This document shows, in pieces, positions 45,944 through 57,964 of a stretch of 64,000 nucleotides of DNA. The DNA is taken from assembly GCA_022605405.1 (NCBI GenBank), contig JABYQQ010000021.1, positions 62,001 to 126,000 on the forward strand. The letters run 5' to 3'. The notes beneath the pieces were generated by a model. It was given only the letters and a program-made list of their open reading frames with translations, was not told where the DNA came from and did no database searches. This stretch comes from Earliella scabrosa (taxonomy: Eukaryota; Basidiomycota; Agaricomycetes; Polyporales; Polyporaceae). The translations under genes were made by a program, and so were the position numbers. Position 1 is the first letter of the stretch, and each line of letters starts with the position of its first letter.

Positions 45944-47967
45944 ATGGCGGACGACACCCAAGAAGCCCTACCTCGCGGCGTGCGCAAAGGCTCCGCGTTC
46001 TGGCTCTCCTTCCTCGCAATCATCGTCTGCACCTTTGTCAGCGCCCTCGACGTGACCGCCATCTCGGTCGCACTCCCAACAATAACAGACGAGCTCCAAG
46101 GGCGGAATTTGTTCGTCTGGGTCGGTGCGGCGTACGGCCTCGCGAGTACCGCGATTCTGCCCCTCTCCGGGCGGCTCGCGGATGCCTTCGGACGACGGCC
46201 GGTCATGCTCACGGCCGTTGCGCTCTTCGTTGTTGGGAGCGCGCTCTCGGGCGCGGCGCGGAATATGAACATGCTCATCGCCGCACGCAGTACGTCTGTG
46301 TCTGGCTAGACTTGTTCGAGGCTGGTACTGATGCTCCTCCAGCGGTTCAGGGAATAGGCGGTGGCGCCATCTTGAATTTGTCGGACATCATCGTGGCCGA
46401 CCTGGTCCCACTGGCAGAACGAGGGATGTACATGGGCATCTTCTCGTTCACTTGGGCGTTGGCGTCCGGAGTGGGACCTCCGATCGTATGGACTTCTTTG
46501 CGCGCACGCTATTGTTGTTGCTCATTGCTCATGCTCTCAGGGTGGTGCTCTCGCCCAAGCGTCGGCATGGCGTTGGATCTTCTGTATGTACGCCACTCTT
46601 CTCGGGTGTGCACGCTGACTTGGATCGCATAGACCTCAACATACCGCTCACCGGTGTTGCATTCTTCCTCGTCTTGATCTTCTTGCGCGTGCGGACGCCT
46701 CCCGGTACTGTGAAGGAGAAGATCTCTCGTCTCGATACCTTGTACGTGTGCCTGCCAGCCAACCGTAAGAAACTCATACTCACATCTGCTTGTAGCGGCA
46801 ACGCGATCGTAATCACAGGGACAACACTTGCTCTCATCGGACTGGCGTGGGGCGGCGTGAGCTATGCATGGTCGGACGTGCACGTCCTAGCAACTCTGAT
46901 CATTGGCTGCGTCCTCATCGGCCTCTTCTTCGTGTATGAGTGGCTGGTACCCAAGGAGGCCAGCATACCATGGGAGGTCGTCAGCAACCGGACAACCGTT
47001 GGAGCGTGCGTACAACCTCTGAAGTGATCATACTGCATCCTGACGACGACGTTATGCTTAGCTACGTCGGAACGCTCTTCCATGGCATCGCGAGCTCCGC
47101 TATATTCTGTGAGTCACTAACTGTGATACTATGCTCCTCTCTCTCATACATGCTGATCCTGTCATAGACTATCTCCCTGTCTACTTGCAAGCGTGCCTCG
47201 GCTCATCGCCACTTCGCTCGAGCGTGCAGCTCCTGCCCACTTCGTTGATCATATCCCCGTTCGCCTTTGGTGCTGGTACCCTGGTCCAAGTGTTCCAGAA
47301 ATACCGCTGGGTCAACGTCCTCGGATGGTCGGTCTGCCTCATCGGTTTCGGCCTGCTCTCCACCTTGCATGCCGACGGTACAACCGGTCAGTGGGTCGGG
47401 TACCAAGTAATCACGGCAGCCGGACTAGGCATCATGGTACGCATCTCCCACGCCTCCTGCAGACCTCGCGTTCTGACCGCGCCGCCATCCCAGTTCGTCG
47501 CGACCGTCTTCCCCGTCCTCGCGCCGCTGCCCGTATCGCGCACAGCTGCCGCGCTCGCCTTCTACGCCTTCTCGCGCGCCTTCGCGCAGGTGTGGGGCGT
47601 GACCATCGGGAGCGCGATCCTGCAGAACCGCCTGCAGAAGACCCTCCCGCCCGAGTTCTTCGCGCGGTTCCCCGCAGGGGCGGAGATCGCCTACGCCGCG
47701 ATCCCCGTCATTGAGACACTCCCGGAACCGCTGCAGGGGCAGGTGCGCGAGGCGTTCGCGCAGAGCTTGGCGGTCGTGTGGCAGACGATGATCGGGATGA
47801 GCGGCGCGGGGCTGCTTTCGGTCGCCTTGATGCGTGAGGTGAAGATGGTGAAGACGACGGATGAGACGTATGGACTGGAGCGGAGGGAGGAGAGGGCGGA
47901 TTCGGATGCGTCTCGCATTGAAGAGACCGCAGAGGCCGCCAGATCACGTATGAACGGCAAGGAGTGA
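45944..47967 (+). CDS. MFS drug:H+ antiporter-type transporter (DHA2-like, 14 TM)
   Basis: ATG 45944 (MADDTQEALPRGVRKGSAFW). Exons 45944-46289, 46343-46485, 46541-46583, 46633 to about 46741 and onward, through several 45-60-nt introns, to the stop at 47967. The sequence shows about 14 hydrophobic segments, an ALDVTAISVALPTI first-helix motif, motif A (GRLADAFGRRPVM), the motif B region (AVQGIGGGAI) and the antiporter motif C split by an intron (ASGVGPPI / GGALAQ). It also has FVATVFPVLAPLPVSRTAAA and a charged cytosolic C-terminus. Predicted to export small toxic molecules from the plasma membrane or vacuole. No break was seen, though I did not verify every junction. It is a single-copy gene inside the BTB array. 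Confidence 0.85.
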
Positions 47968-48253
47968 CACAGTGCGAGGAGTGGCACGGTAGTGTGGGTA
48001 GAACAACCGGTCGGCGGTATGGCTGCCGTGGTGCGTTGGGCTCATGATCCGAGGGCAGGATAACTCGCGAGGATGACCCGAGGTGCTGCTAGTCGCGGTG
48101 TCGGGCGATAGCAGGGCAGGTGAGCTAAAGGAAGAGGACTACAGCGTCCCTCGCTGATAGCTCACAAAGACGCATTGGTACCCATCTATGTGAGATGAAC
48201 CAGTCGTTCAGGGATCGGTACAAGATGCAGTGGTAGCGTACGTACATCGGTGT

Positions 48254-49415
48254 CTAACCGGCATTCGCGTGCGCAGTTGGTTCTCCCCACCCCGGAACCT
48301 CTATTCCCAACAACTCCGGCAGGCTGTCCCACAGCTCCGTAGCTTCTGCGTGATGTTTGTCGTCGAGCATATCTTCGCACACAGTACATAAGTCGTGATA
48401 TATTTCATCCTTGACGTAGCCGGTCCACCTTCCGAACAGGTTGCCACTGATGAGTCGAGGGGTGAAAAGATGGAGACCACGAAGGCCCTTCCGAAGAGCC
48501 CGCTGACATTGCGACGACTGCTCGCATTTCGGGGAGACCGCCGAGGAGAGCGTGCGCAAGACGGCGGCGATGCCTGCCTCCCAGAGCGCCGTCTTCGCCT
48601 TGAAGCATAAACCGATGTCGTCCATGGTCAGGTTCTCCTCAGCGAGCCGTCCTCACGCGTGAAACCATGGACAATGTCTTCCTCCAGATATATACACGAG
48701 AGAAGCGCGGTTGGGAGAAGGGTGGGTTCGCCTATGAGTCTGGCGAGATTGACGACGCCGATGACTTCTTCGTCGCACCAGTTCCTCGGGACAGCCAGGG
48801 CGAGCTGTTTCCAAGAGTCGTAGTTGCTGGGGTAGTGATCTTTGAGGTACTGTACAGATCGAGCGTATAAGGCCGTCATTTGGTATTTGCGGCCGAGACG
48901 AATGAATGCGGATACGCGCTCGAAGGACGGATGAGGGTCATCGTATGGTCTACAGATACGCTCTTGAGCTAGCGTCATCTCTATACCGCAGCAGGCATGC
49001 GCGACTGTACTTACGTGGTATCCACTCCTGGCATGTACGCTCGCAAGATGTGTCGTAGATCCTCCGGCGAGTCCGACAGGCGAACAACGGGACACTGGAT
49101 GTCAAGACTTCCGTGTATCGAAAGCGCGCGCAGCTCGTGCGGCTGGGCTAGGAGGTCCTGAAATACGGTAGAGAGACTGACCAAAAGTCCGCTGTAGACC
49201 CTGAACTCGACATCCCTGGCCACGAGTATCACCGTCCCGTCGTCCAGCCAGAACTCGTCGTCTCGCTTGAGTGGATGTGCTTCAAGACCCCCATGCTCTC
49301 CGGCTCCCGCACCTCCTCGCAATGCCTCCCCGTCCGTCCGAGCTCGTTTCCTGGATGATGCGGGGTGACTCGACTCCGGAGCCAAGGCCGACTCCGTCGC
49401 AGACATGGTTGCCAT
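48254..49415 (-). pseudogene. BTB/POZ family protein, copy 5 (frameshift)
   Basis: Start ATG 49415 (MATMSATESALAPESSHPAS) or 49406. Exon 1 49415-49015 holds a basic motif (SRKRARTDG) and an intact BTB core (RDDEFWLDDGTVILVARDVE, FRVYSGLLVSLSTVFQDLL). Exon 2 begins at 48949 (PYDDPHPSFERVSAFIRLG) and keeps the family order as far as GFTREDGS. Near 48640 one base is missing relative to REDGSQENLT, so the frame moves; the remainder (MDDIGLCFKAKT, CEQSSQC, CTVC, LPELLGIEVPGW) is open in the other frame to 48254. It is probably inactivated, or the assembly has a one-base error. Confidence 0.8.
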
Positions 49416-50115
49416 CAGGGACTGCGACGAGAAGATGTTCAAGCTTGAGCGTGTAGCTAAGAAGGTCAGATGCAGACGGCAAGAAGGGCCAGGGAAGCGA
49501 GCACTAAGAACTGAGTGTTGGTATGAAGGAGTCGGAGGACAACGACGGGTCGAGGACGTGAGGGATGTCACACCATCATGTCACACATCGCCCCTGCAAG
49601 TTGTGGTTTCCTATTGCCAAGGCTTGTTCTTCTACAGTACGACAGGAGGGTTACGTGAATAGAGCTGAGCTGACTTGGCTTGAGTCCAACGACGCTCTGA
49701 ATTAGATTCACCGTATTGGAGCCACAGACGAGTAGTACGAGCCCTGGCAGCTAGTAAGTAGCAAGTACCACGCAACCGCCTGAACTTGAAGTTCGTCACA
49801 CACCCGATTTAAGGGAGAGAAACGGTGTTGCACATTTTGTGGGCAGGCTATGCCAGCGAAAATGAGAGTTATAAGGCAGTGATGGGAAAATGTAGTAGAC
49901 GACATAGACGGTAGGTCAATCCGTGGTGTGGACAGCGTGTGGGTGGGTGAGGGGCTATGACCGTCGGTAGATCAGAGTCGGTTTGGGTTCGAATCATGGC
50001 AGGTGAAACCCAGTGAACCAACTAGTCGAACCTACGCACCAGAGCATGTCATCTAAAGTAGCATCACGGTTACTAGCTAGCGTTGAACAAGGATTGACTC
50101 AGTAACTCACGGAAA
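49416..50115. other. Intergenic, no gene
   Basis: A GGTTCGAATC word near 49984-49994 resembles a pol III B box, but no tRNA cloverleaf can be drawn. Confidence 0.4.
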
Positions 50116-51252
50116 TTAGTCGTTACGCAGTTGTCCAGGTTGACCCCAACCAGGAACCTCGATCTGTAGAAGTTGCGGCAGAATATCCCACAGCGCCTGA
50201 CGAGAATCCCAGTGTCGATCCTGCAGCGCCTTCTGGCAATGGTTGCACATTTTGAAGACTCCGTCCTTCACGTATTCTTCAAGCGACGCGAATGGATCGC
50301 CGTCGACCAGAGCGTTTGTGAAGTTGTGGAGTCTGGTGGACATTTTCCGCATCGCGCGGTTGCATATCGGCCCTTCCGTACATTGGGGTGAGGGGGGCGC
50401 AGCCAGGGTGGCCAGAACGATTCTGATGCTCGCCTTCCGGATGCTCGACTTGGCCTTCAGACATAGCCCGAGGTCTTGAAGGGTGAGATTTTCCTGGGTG
50501 CCATCCTCGCGTGTGAACCCGTCGACAAGATCGTGATCGAGGAGGGCGCATGTCATGAGAGCCGTGGGCAACAGTGACGGCTCACCGATGAGGCGAGCGA
50601 GATTGACGACGCCAATGGCTTCGAGCGAGCCCCAGCCTTCAGGCTGCCAATTGTCTATGCCGTCCCATACGCGGAAGTCGTGCGTGTAGTGACTTTTGAG
50701 ATACTTGAGGGACTGTTCGTACGAGGCCGTCAGTTGATACTTGTGCCCGAGTCGGATGCAGGCAGAGATGACGCTAAAGGACGGTTTCTTCTCATCATAG
50801 AGTCTACGGCAGTGCGCGTGAGGGAAGCTAGGCTGAGCTTTACGCTAGTAGAATGATACGTACGTCGCGTTTGGGCCTTGACCGCCTGTCGGCACGTATG
50901 CACGCAAGATGTGTCGCAGGTCTTGCGGAGAGTCCGACAGATGGACAACGGGGCACTGGAGGATCTGATCTCCGTGCATAGATACAGGACGCGAGGATTG
51001 TGGACGGGCGAACAGATCCTTGAACACCGGCGAATGGTTCGCGAGCAGGCCACCGTAGATGCGGAACTCGACGTTGCGTGCAATGAGAATGACTGTACCG
51101 TCCTCGAGCCAAAATTCTTCATCTCGTGTCAGCCCCTCCACCTCACCTCCAGCTCCTCCATTCGCGATCTGCGGTCCGTTCCCTGCTGGCTCAGCGGCTG
51201 AGGAATCCGCGCCGTCCGTCCGAGGTCGTTTCCTTGTAGCGTTTGTAGACAT
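50116..51252 (-). CDS. BTB/POZ family protein, copy 6
   Basis: ATG 51252 (MSTNATRKRPRTDGADSSAA). Exon 1 51252-50864, exon 2 50803-50116, with the same phase-2 intron as the other copies. The BTB core is RDEEFWLEDGTVILIARNVE, FRIYGGLLANHSPVFKDLFA, DLRHILRAYVP. Exon 2 encodes LYDEKKPSFSVISACIRLGH, EAIGVVNLARLIGEPSLLPT, CTEGPIC, CNHC and LPQLLQIEVPGW. It is fully open, about 358 aa. A perfect-style ACGCGTGACATCACGCGT site lies 135 bp upstream (51387-51406). Confidence 0.85.
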
Positions 51253-51386
51253 GGTTGGAGAACAAGATGACTGACAGGACTGCGAAGTGGCGAGTACGAT
51301 AGAGGCGAGGAGGAGAGGTCTGGACAGCAGTAGTACGCGGACGGGGTGCGACTGAGTAGCCGCCGTATAGCCAGTGTCACGCTCAG

Positions 51387-51406
51387 ACGCGTGACATCAC
51401 GCGTCT
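51387..51406. promoter_or_regulatory. CRE/MluI-type palindrome upstream of BTB-6
   Basis: GACGCGTGACATCACGCGTC, about 135 bp before the BTB-6 start. The companion GCGGCTA word occurs in complement at about 51356-51362. Confidence 0.65.
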
Positions 51407-51623
51407 TCATAGTTGCGCGTCACGGCTCGGCGTCGGTGACGAGAACGAACCTGAAAGCCAGGGCAATAGAAGTACGCGCACGGATACCGAAAAGAATACA
51501 AGGTACTCTAACGCCGGACCGTCACCACGGTATGTGACCTCAGGCTCGATCTACACAACCTCCCGTCTTCGATTGTGCCTACTAACCCCCAACGTCAACA
51601 GCCGCTCCCCGACGGCCCCTCTC

Positions 51624-52886
51624 CTAGACCTTCGAGCCCATGGACAAGCGCGCTTGGAGTGGAGTAGCAGGCCCAGGAGAGACGTGAGCCGGCGCTGCCT
51701 GAACTGCTGGTGGGGGTGGCGGGGCTTTCGGCGGTACGGACGGCCAGCCAGGGACTTGAATGCCCAAAAGCTCCGGAAGACGTCCCCAGATCTCCCGCTG
51801 TTCCTCCTTCTCTCGTTCCTGCAGCGTCTCCAGGCACGAATTGCACAGCTCGAGCTTTCCCTCTCTGACGAAGTGCGTGTACGGCAGGAACGGGCTTCCC
51901 GCCGCCACCGCGTCCGCACGGTCCTTCGAGATGAGGTCCAGCACCGCGCCCCGCATCTTCTCCTTGCACCGCGTGTTGTAGCCCAAGCACGAGCGGTATT
52001 GATCGGGGTGGAAGATGCGCATGAGCGCAGCGATGGTCGCGCCGGTCAAGCGCGTCTTCGCAGCGAAGCAGAGCGCGAGATCGTTGAGGGCGAGACTCTC
52101 TTGCGTGCCGTCCTCGCGCGTGTAGCCGTGCACGACCGTAGAGCCGACCGCAAAGATGCACGCGAGCAAGGCGGTGGGAAGGATGGAGGCCTCGCCCGTG
52201 AGGCGTGCGAGGTTGACGACTCCGACCGCGTGACTCGCTGTGAATCCGGCGGGCGGCCAGCTTTTGTACCGCTTCCAGCGGTCGAAGTCAGTTGTGAAGT
52301 GAGTCTTGAGGTGCTGGAGGGATTGCGTATACAGCTTGGCCATCTCGTACTTGTGGCCCAACCGTATCAACGCGGAGAGCATATGGAAGGTGGGCTTCGG
52401 GGCGACAAAGTAGCTGTCAGTACAGACGGAGTCAAAGTCAGCTCCCTTACTACATGCAGCGGGTAGATTGGTCTCAGGAAGATGGATGTGTGCTCACTTC
52501 AGTTCCTTGCGAGGCATATAGACACGCAGGACATGCCGCAGGTCCTCCGGCGAGTCTGGAAGCTGCACCACAGGGCATGGCACAGTGTGCTCACCGCGGC
52601 CAACGACCATGCGGGTTGGGTGGGTCTGAGCGAACAGCTCTTTGAGGACGGGGGAGTGGTCCGCGAGGATCCCGCTGTAGACACGAAACTCCACGTGGCG
52701 TGCGACGAGGATGAGAGTGCCGTCGTCGTACCAGAACTCTTGGTCTTTGTGCCACTCGATGTACTCTGGAGGAGGAAGTGGAGGAGGAATGGGTGGTGGC
52801 GAGCGCTCTTCGCGTTTCCTGGGCCGTTCGACTTCGTCCTTGTAGTCTGGAGGCGCTCGTTTTTTCGGACGCGGAGGAGCAGACAT
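51624..52886 (-). CDS. BTB/POZ family protein, copy 7
   Basis: ATG 52886 (MSAPPRPKKRAPPDYKDEVE). Exon 1 52886-52498, exon 2 52413-51624. After a Pro-rich linker (SPPPIPPPLPPPEY) the BTB core is KDQEFWYDDGTLILVARHVE, FRVYSGILADHSPVLKELFA. Exon 2 has PTFHMLSALIRLGHKYEMAK, AVGVVNLARLTGEASILPTA, CLGYNTRC, CNSC and LPELLGIQVPGW, then a Pro/Ala-rich tail of about 40 residues absent from most copies. It pairs most closely with copy 9. It is fully open, about 392 aa. Confidence 0.85.
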
Positions 52887-53599
52887 GGCGCTGAGAGCTT
52901 GAGGAGGAGTCCGACAAGTCCACTCGTCTTCGGGAGATTGATTGACTGAGTCGAGGCAAGAGGAAGGGAGAGTGTCGGATGAAGGGAGAACACGCGTGAG
53001 ATAAGTTCCGAGTTGGAAGATATTGAAGAGGTTAGAGGACGTAGAGGACGAATGATAGGAGCCATCAGGGGTGCCGGAAGCGACATAAGACGTGCGTGGC
53101 GAAGCATACTAGCCGCCGAGTCACAATGTCGCTCTGGTTCTTCGCTCCTGATATACCGAGTATCTGGCTCACAATCCAGTTGACTATAACACGTACACGA
53201 GCATTTCCGTGTTGTCGACATGAGAGAACTGTGAGTGATGCTACTGGTAGGTATGAGCGGCCGGCGCCGTCCACGACTTCCGAGGTCAGGGGGGCACGGG
53301 TATACAAAGCTATGAGAGTGCGTATGGGTACTTACAAGATCGAAGGGTGGACCATGAAGCAGTCTACGATGTTTCAGATGATCGGAGCCCAGAGAGGAAG
53401 CTTCCTCGCATTCTGACGCCGCGAGAGGATGTGGGCTTCGGGCACGTCCATCTTCTTCGGAGATCATGGAAGTGGCTAGACGCAGTCGACAAGAAGGTCT
53501 CAAAGCAATGTATTCATAACTAGGATAATAGACCTCAATCAACGAAATGACTCACAAGCCATCCCGATCACAACAACCCTATACTTTATGTGATGCGGT
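52887..53599. other. Intergenic upstream of BTB-7
   Basis: No gene supported. TAGCCGCCGAGTCAC at about 53110-53124 is the complement of a GTGACTCGGCGGCTA motif like those upstream of other BTB genes. Confidence 0.45.
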
Positions 53600-54010
53600 T
53601 AGACGCAAGAACGAAGGAAGGTCGTCGAGGATATGCACCATTCGACATTCGTGTCCGCAGGTAGGCCCGAAGGGACGGTCGAACGCCGCGGCCCGATGAT
53701 AGCTCGAAGAACCGGGCCTGAACGTGTGTGGGCCAGCCGATCCTTGAGCTTCGCCAGTGGTCACTTTGCGAACAAGATGGTATGGACAGCTTACTGTACA
53801 CCTGGAACTCGACGTCGAGCGCGTCGTTGCGCCAGAACTTGATCATCGTACTTCAGCACCTTCACCTCGCCCTCAGCCTCCCCATTCGAAGTCTCCGTCT
53901 GTCCTGCAGGCGCCGCTGAGCTGTCGTCTCGAGTCCGAGTCGTCTGCCGTCCGGAAGTCGCTGCCAGTGGCTAGGTACGTGTGCGGACATGGCTCCCGTA
54001 GGCGAGGGCA
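53600..54010 (-). pseudogene. BTB exon-1 relic
   Basis: On the minus strand, fragments corresponding to a BTB exon 1 are recognisable (IKFWRNDALDVEFQVYSKLS against FWLEDGTVILVARDVEFRVY) with several frame changes and no exon 2. The region upstream shares the palindrome at 54147-54164 with BTB-8. A decayed eleventh copy. Confidence 0.6.
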
Positions 54011-54146
54011 ACAGGACATACAGCTGTAGCATAATTCATCAGAACCCAATACACGGAAGGCCAAGTCAAGGAATTTGGAAAGGGGACAACGACTGAGAGA
54101 ACCAAACACGATGGGTGACCATAGGCGCCGTTGAGTCACTCCAGCG

Positions 54147-54164
54147 ACGCGTGACGTCACGCGT
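54147..54164. promoter_or_regulatory. Perfect 18-bp palindrome ACGCGTGACGTCACGCGT
   Basis: A full CRE (TGACGTCA) flanked by two MluI sites, lying between the BTB relic (minus) and BTB-8 (plus, start 54281). It was probably a bidirectional promoter element. Confidence 0.7.
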
Positions 54165-54280
54165 ATTGGCGTTCGTGATCCCCAACCATTGCTCTCTGTG
54201 TTTGCCATCTTGACCTCCTTCCTCTACCATCCTGCAGGAAGCCTCGCCCCCAAAACATCCTCTGACTTTACCGCCGTACT

Positions 54281-55420
54281 ATGTCTCTGCCCTCAACCAG
54301 GAAGAGAGCTCGAGTCTGCTCAGAAGATCCAGACGGCGGCGTTGCGAAACAAGAGGAGGATACGGCGGAAGGGGTGCTCAATAATGAAACGGATGTCCTT
54401 AAGCGCGACGAAGAATTCTGGTTTGACGACGGTACAGTGATTCTTGTCGCGCGTGATGTCGAGTTCCGCATCTATGGTGGGCTACTCGCCCATCATTCTC
54501 CAGTGTTCAAGGAGCTCCTCGCTCAGGCACATCCCCCACCCACCCCCTCTTCTGCCGGTGGCGACAGCTCCTCGTGCCAGGTGGTTCATCTCTCCGATTC
54601 TCCGGATGATCTGCGTCACCTTCTTCGCTCGTATATGCCGAGCAAGAAGGATACAACGTGAGTCCATCCGAATCCTCTCTGACGCTACACATATCAATAC
54701 ATCCGCACTTTCAGATTCTATGACGCGAAGGCCCCATCCTTCTCCTCCATATCAGCCTCAGTCCGACTCGGGAGCAAGTACAAGATCGAAGCGCTCTATG
54801 AACAGTCGCTCCGGTACCTCAAGAACTTCTACACTGACAGTCTCGATGTCTGGGTTGCTCACAGGAACTGGGTTCCCGCCGGCTGGCATCACGCAGACGT
54901 CATTGGCGTCGTCAACATCGCGCGTCTGATCGGTGAGCCCTCACTACTCCCTACTGCCCTAATCGACTGCACGCGACTCGGTGAGGCCATCGTGCACGGC
55001 GTGACTCGCGAAGACGGTTCCCAGGAGCACCTCACCCTGCACGACCTCGGTATATGCTTCAAGGCCAAGTCCGACGTCCGCAAGGCGAGCGCCGCCATGG
55101 TGCTCCGCACACTTACCTACGCGCCGAAGTGCAAGGACCAAACCTCGTGTCGTCGAGCGCTGAAGAAGGCGATCGCTGAGCTGCCGGACCACATGGACAT
55201 GCTCATCGACGGCGATCCGTTCCAGTCGTACGTATATTGTCTGAAAGACCACAAGGTTCCCGTGTGCGCTGCTTGCGAGACGGCACTCAACAAGAGCTTC
55301 GACGAGGAGCGCAGGCTGCTGTGGAAACGACTTCCGGAGCTGTTGGGTGTAGAGGTACCCGGCTGGTGCGAACCCGGACCGGATGGGGCCATTGAGGTAC
55401 GTTTGCTCATCACGACATGA
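54281..55420 (+). CDS. BTB/POZ family protein, copy 8
   Basis: ATG 54281 (MSLPSTRKRARVCSEDPDGG). Exon 1 54281-54657, exon 2 from 54715. The BTB core is RDEEFWFDDGTVILVARDVE, FRIYGGLLAHHSPVFKELLA, DLRHLLRSYMP. Exon 2 gives FYDAKAPSFSSISASVRLGS, VIGVVNIARLIGEPSLLPTA, CKDQTSC, CAAC and LPELLGVEVPGW. The frame runs to a TGA at 55420, but a GTACGT after GAIE near 55397 could be a donor to a further exon, as in copy 10. It is most similar to copy 10 and fully open. Confidence 0.85.
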
Positions 55421-55610
55421 ATGCAATACTGAGTACGCTCAATTCACCTCAGTGACATCCACGCTCTCTCTACTGTGTTGCACTTGTGTACGTAGTATGA
55501 CGCACTTATCCGCTGATGATCCTGAACTCATCGTCTACGAGTAGGTTTCTGCGCGCTGCTCCTCTGCTCCTCCTGTATTTGAACAACAGTGTATCAACTA
55601 GGTTATCGCC

Positions 55611-55787
55611 ATGTGCTGCGTGTTGAGACTCTCTCTTAAGGACCACAACTCTTCGCGCACGGATGGCGAGCTTACAGGGTTTCACACTTTCCCAGACGTC
55701 ACCAATCCCGCTGAGCTCGGCCGCCTCCTCCGCGAGGGCGGAACGAGATACTCGAATAAGCTGCGGACGGTCATACTACCCCCACTG
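55611..55787 (+). CDS. Short open frame, 58 codons, unknown
   Basis: A short frame from an ATG near 55611 (MCCVLRLSLKDHNSSRTDGE) to a TGA overlapping a good donor GTGAGTCG at about 55786. The segment TNPAELGRLLREGGTRYSNK looks protein-like. It may be the first exon or relic of an unrecognised gene; following frames are short and broken. Confidence 0.25.
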
Positions 55788-56184
55788 TGAGTCGTCGCGC
55801 GAGGGTTTTGCTGACCTAGTGGCACGGGGCGAACGCGACCCCTCGCTCTGTCGCACAGCACGAAGACACGCGGCATCGCATGTCACTCAACAGGCGAGCC
55901 CGTCGTCGTACCGCTCAACCCTAGCCCGTTGGATAAGGCATCGGCAACATCGGCAGCAAGCTTGCGGCTACCTCAGAACGTGGTCGGGCTCATAGAGAGC
56001 TTCATACGCCTCGAACATGATGCGGCAAGTCCGCAAGTGCTAGTGATACATCGCCAATATCGCAGACAAGTGAATACAAAGCTTCAACGGCTCCGGAACG
56101 CTTCGTCATCTCGTTTACACATCCACTCGTCCACACATCCACTGTGTTCGCGCGTCCTGACAAGCAACCCCTCCGACTCTCCAT

Positions 56185-57403
56185 CTAGCCTTTTCGTGGG
56201 TATATGCGGCCACGGCCTGACACATCGAGGGTGATCCTACGCACCGCTGGCGGCGGGGGCACAGGTGGCAGCGGGGGCACAGGCGGCACAGGCGGCACAG
56301 GCGGCCATCCAGGGATCTCGATGCCCAGATATTCGGGCAAGCGACCCCAGATCTCCCGTTGCTCCTGCTTCTCGCGTCCTTGAACCATCTCCGTGCATTT
56401 GGGGCACAGCTCGAGCGTTCCTTCTTGGACATAGCACGTGTACGGCACGAAGGGGCTCCGCGAGGCCATCGTCTCGGAGTGGTCCTTCAGACCCTGGAGC
56501 GCGTGCTGCAGCTTCTCCTTGCAGTACGAGGGGTGACTCACACACGCGTCGGACTTGACGGGGTGGAGGATGCGCAGGAGCGCGGCGATGCGTGCGCTGG
56601 TGAGACGCGTCTTCGTGGCGAAGCAGAGGGCGAGGTCGTCAGGAGAAAGGGTCTCTTGGGTGCCGTCCTCGCGGGTGAAGCCGTGGACGAGTGCGGAGCC
56701 GACGGTGAAGATGCACACGAGGAAGGCCGTGGGGAGGATGGATAGCTCGCCGGTGAGGCGGGCTAGGTTTACGACTCCGATCGCGTGGTTCGCCGCGAAC
56801 CCGGCGGGAGTCCAGTCTTTGAGCCGCTTCCAGCTGTCCAAGTTCGTCGTGTAGTGGATCTTCAGGTGCTGGAGGGCCTGCGTGTAGAGTTCGGTCATTT
56901 GGTACTTGTGGCCTAGTCTGATCGAGGCGGATATCATGTGGAACGCCGGATTCGAGGCACCGAAGTAGCTGAGGATGTGAATGCGCGAGTCGATCACCAC
57001 GATGATGAGATAGAATGAAGATACAGGCTCACCTGGACTCCTTGCGAGGCATGTAGACGCGGAGAACGTGCCGCAGGTCCTCCGGCGAGTCCGAGAGGTG
57101 TATCACAGGGAGCGGCACTGCGTGCTCACCATGAACAGCAAGCGTACGAGTGGGGTGGGCTTGAGCAAACAGGTCCTTGAGGACTGGGGAGTGGTCCGCG
57201 AGGAGCCCGCCGTAGACGCGGAACTCGACGTCGCGGGCGACGAGGATGATGGTGCCGTCTTCGAACCAGAACTCCTCGTCCTTGTGGTACTCGACGTACT
57301 CAGGAGGGACGGTTGAGGACTCGGAGGTCGCTTCGCGTTTTGCGGGGTGTTCTATGTCATCTTCTTCGTCCGTCCGCGTTCGCTTCCTCCGTGTGGACAC
57401 CAT
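56185..57403 (-). CDS. BTB/POZ family protein, copy 9
   Basis: ATG 57403 (MVSTRRKRTRTDEEDDIEHP). Exon 1 57403-57033, exon 2 56968-56185. The BTB core is KDEEFWFEDGTIILVARDVE, FRVYGGLLADHSPVLKDLFA. Exon 2 encodes PAFHMISASIRLGHKYQMTE, AIGVVNLARLTGELSILPTA, CVSHPSYC, CPKC and LPEYLGIEIPGW. It then has a low-complexity proline tail (PPVPPVPPVPPLPPVPPPPA) produced by a 9-bp GGCACAGGC-type simple repeat at about 56260-56305. It is closest to copy 7 and fully open, about 384 aa. Confidence 0.85.
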
Positions 57404-57964
57404 GATGGTGAGTTCGAGAGATGGTCAAGTCCGGCTTGAGCGAGGTAGGCCGAAAGAGCGCTAGCAAGGCTCACGGACAAGGTATTGAGAGCGAGCAAAC
57501 TCTGGTAGGCGAGATCAGCGAAGACGAGGACGAAGTCGAGTCGAGGTCGAGGTCGAGGTCAACTTTGAAGGAGGAAACGGAAGTTCCGTGACGTTACGAA
57601 CGCGACCAGTCACGCATGTCATCAGAGCCAGAAGAGTTCAACTGTGTGTCTCTTTGCTTAAAACAGTGCTGCATTACATATTAAAGCACATGACTACACC
57701 GCAATATACCCTGGGTACCTATACCGTTAATCTTGAACGCGAGGCATGACCAAGAAATATCGCTTGCGCGGGTGTTCGGGAAAATGTGACTTGGCGGCTA
57801 CACGTAGTGTCACAAGGAATTTGTCACATTCCGGAGCGAGTCGCTGCGCCGAGTCCTCTCTCTCTGTTCTCAAACTTCCAACTCTGTTGCATCTACATTC
57901 ATTGCTTTCTTGCTCTTGCTACTGGGTCTGACCTCCCTTGGTCAATCTCTCTCCAGTCAATATC
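57404..57964. promoter_or_regulatory. Shared upstream region of BTB-9 (minus) and BTB-10 (plus)
   Basis: Head-to-head spacing. Contains a GAGGTC simple repeat (57534-57561), a GTGACGTTAC half-site near 57590, and GGCGGCTACACGTAGTGTCA at 57793-57812, about 150 bp before the BTB-10 start. Confidence 0.5.

Noticed and set aside
49920..50000. Possible tRNA (GGTTCGAATC B-box-like word)
   Set aside because: No acceptor, anticodon or T-stem pairing can be drawn around it; a chance match.
52499..53542. 347-codon minus-strand open frame overlapping BTB-7 exon 1
   Set aside because: Alternative frame of BTB-7 plus upstream sequence; low-complexity Ser/Arg/Leu composition; the BTB frame is clearly the coding one.
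56260..56305. Tandem GGCACAGGC units as a CRISPR-like or protein-binding array
   Set aside because: They are in frame and encode the proline tail of BTB-9; an ordinary coding microsatellite.
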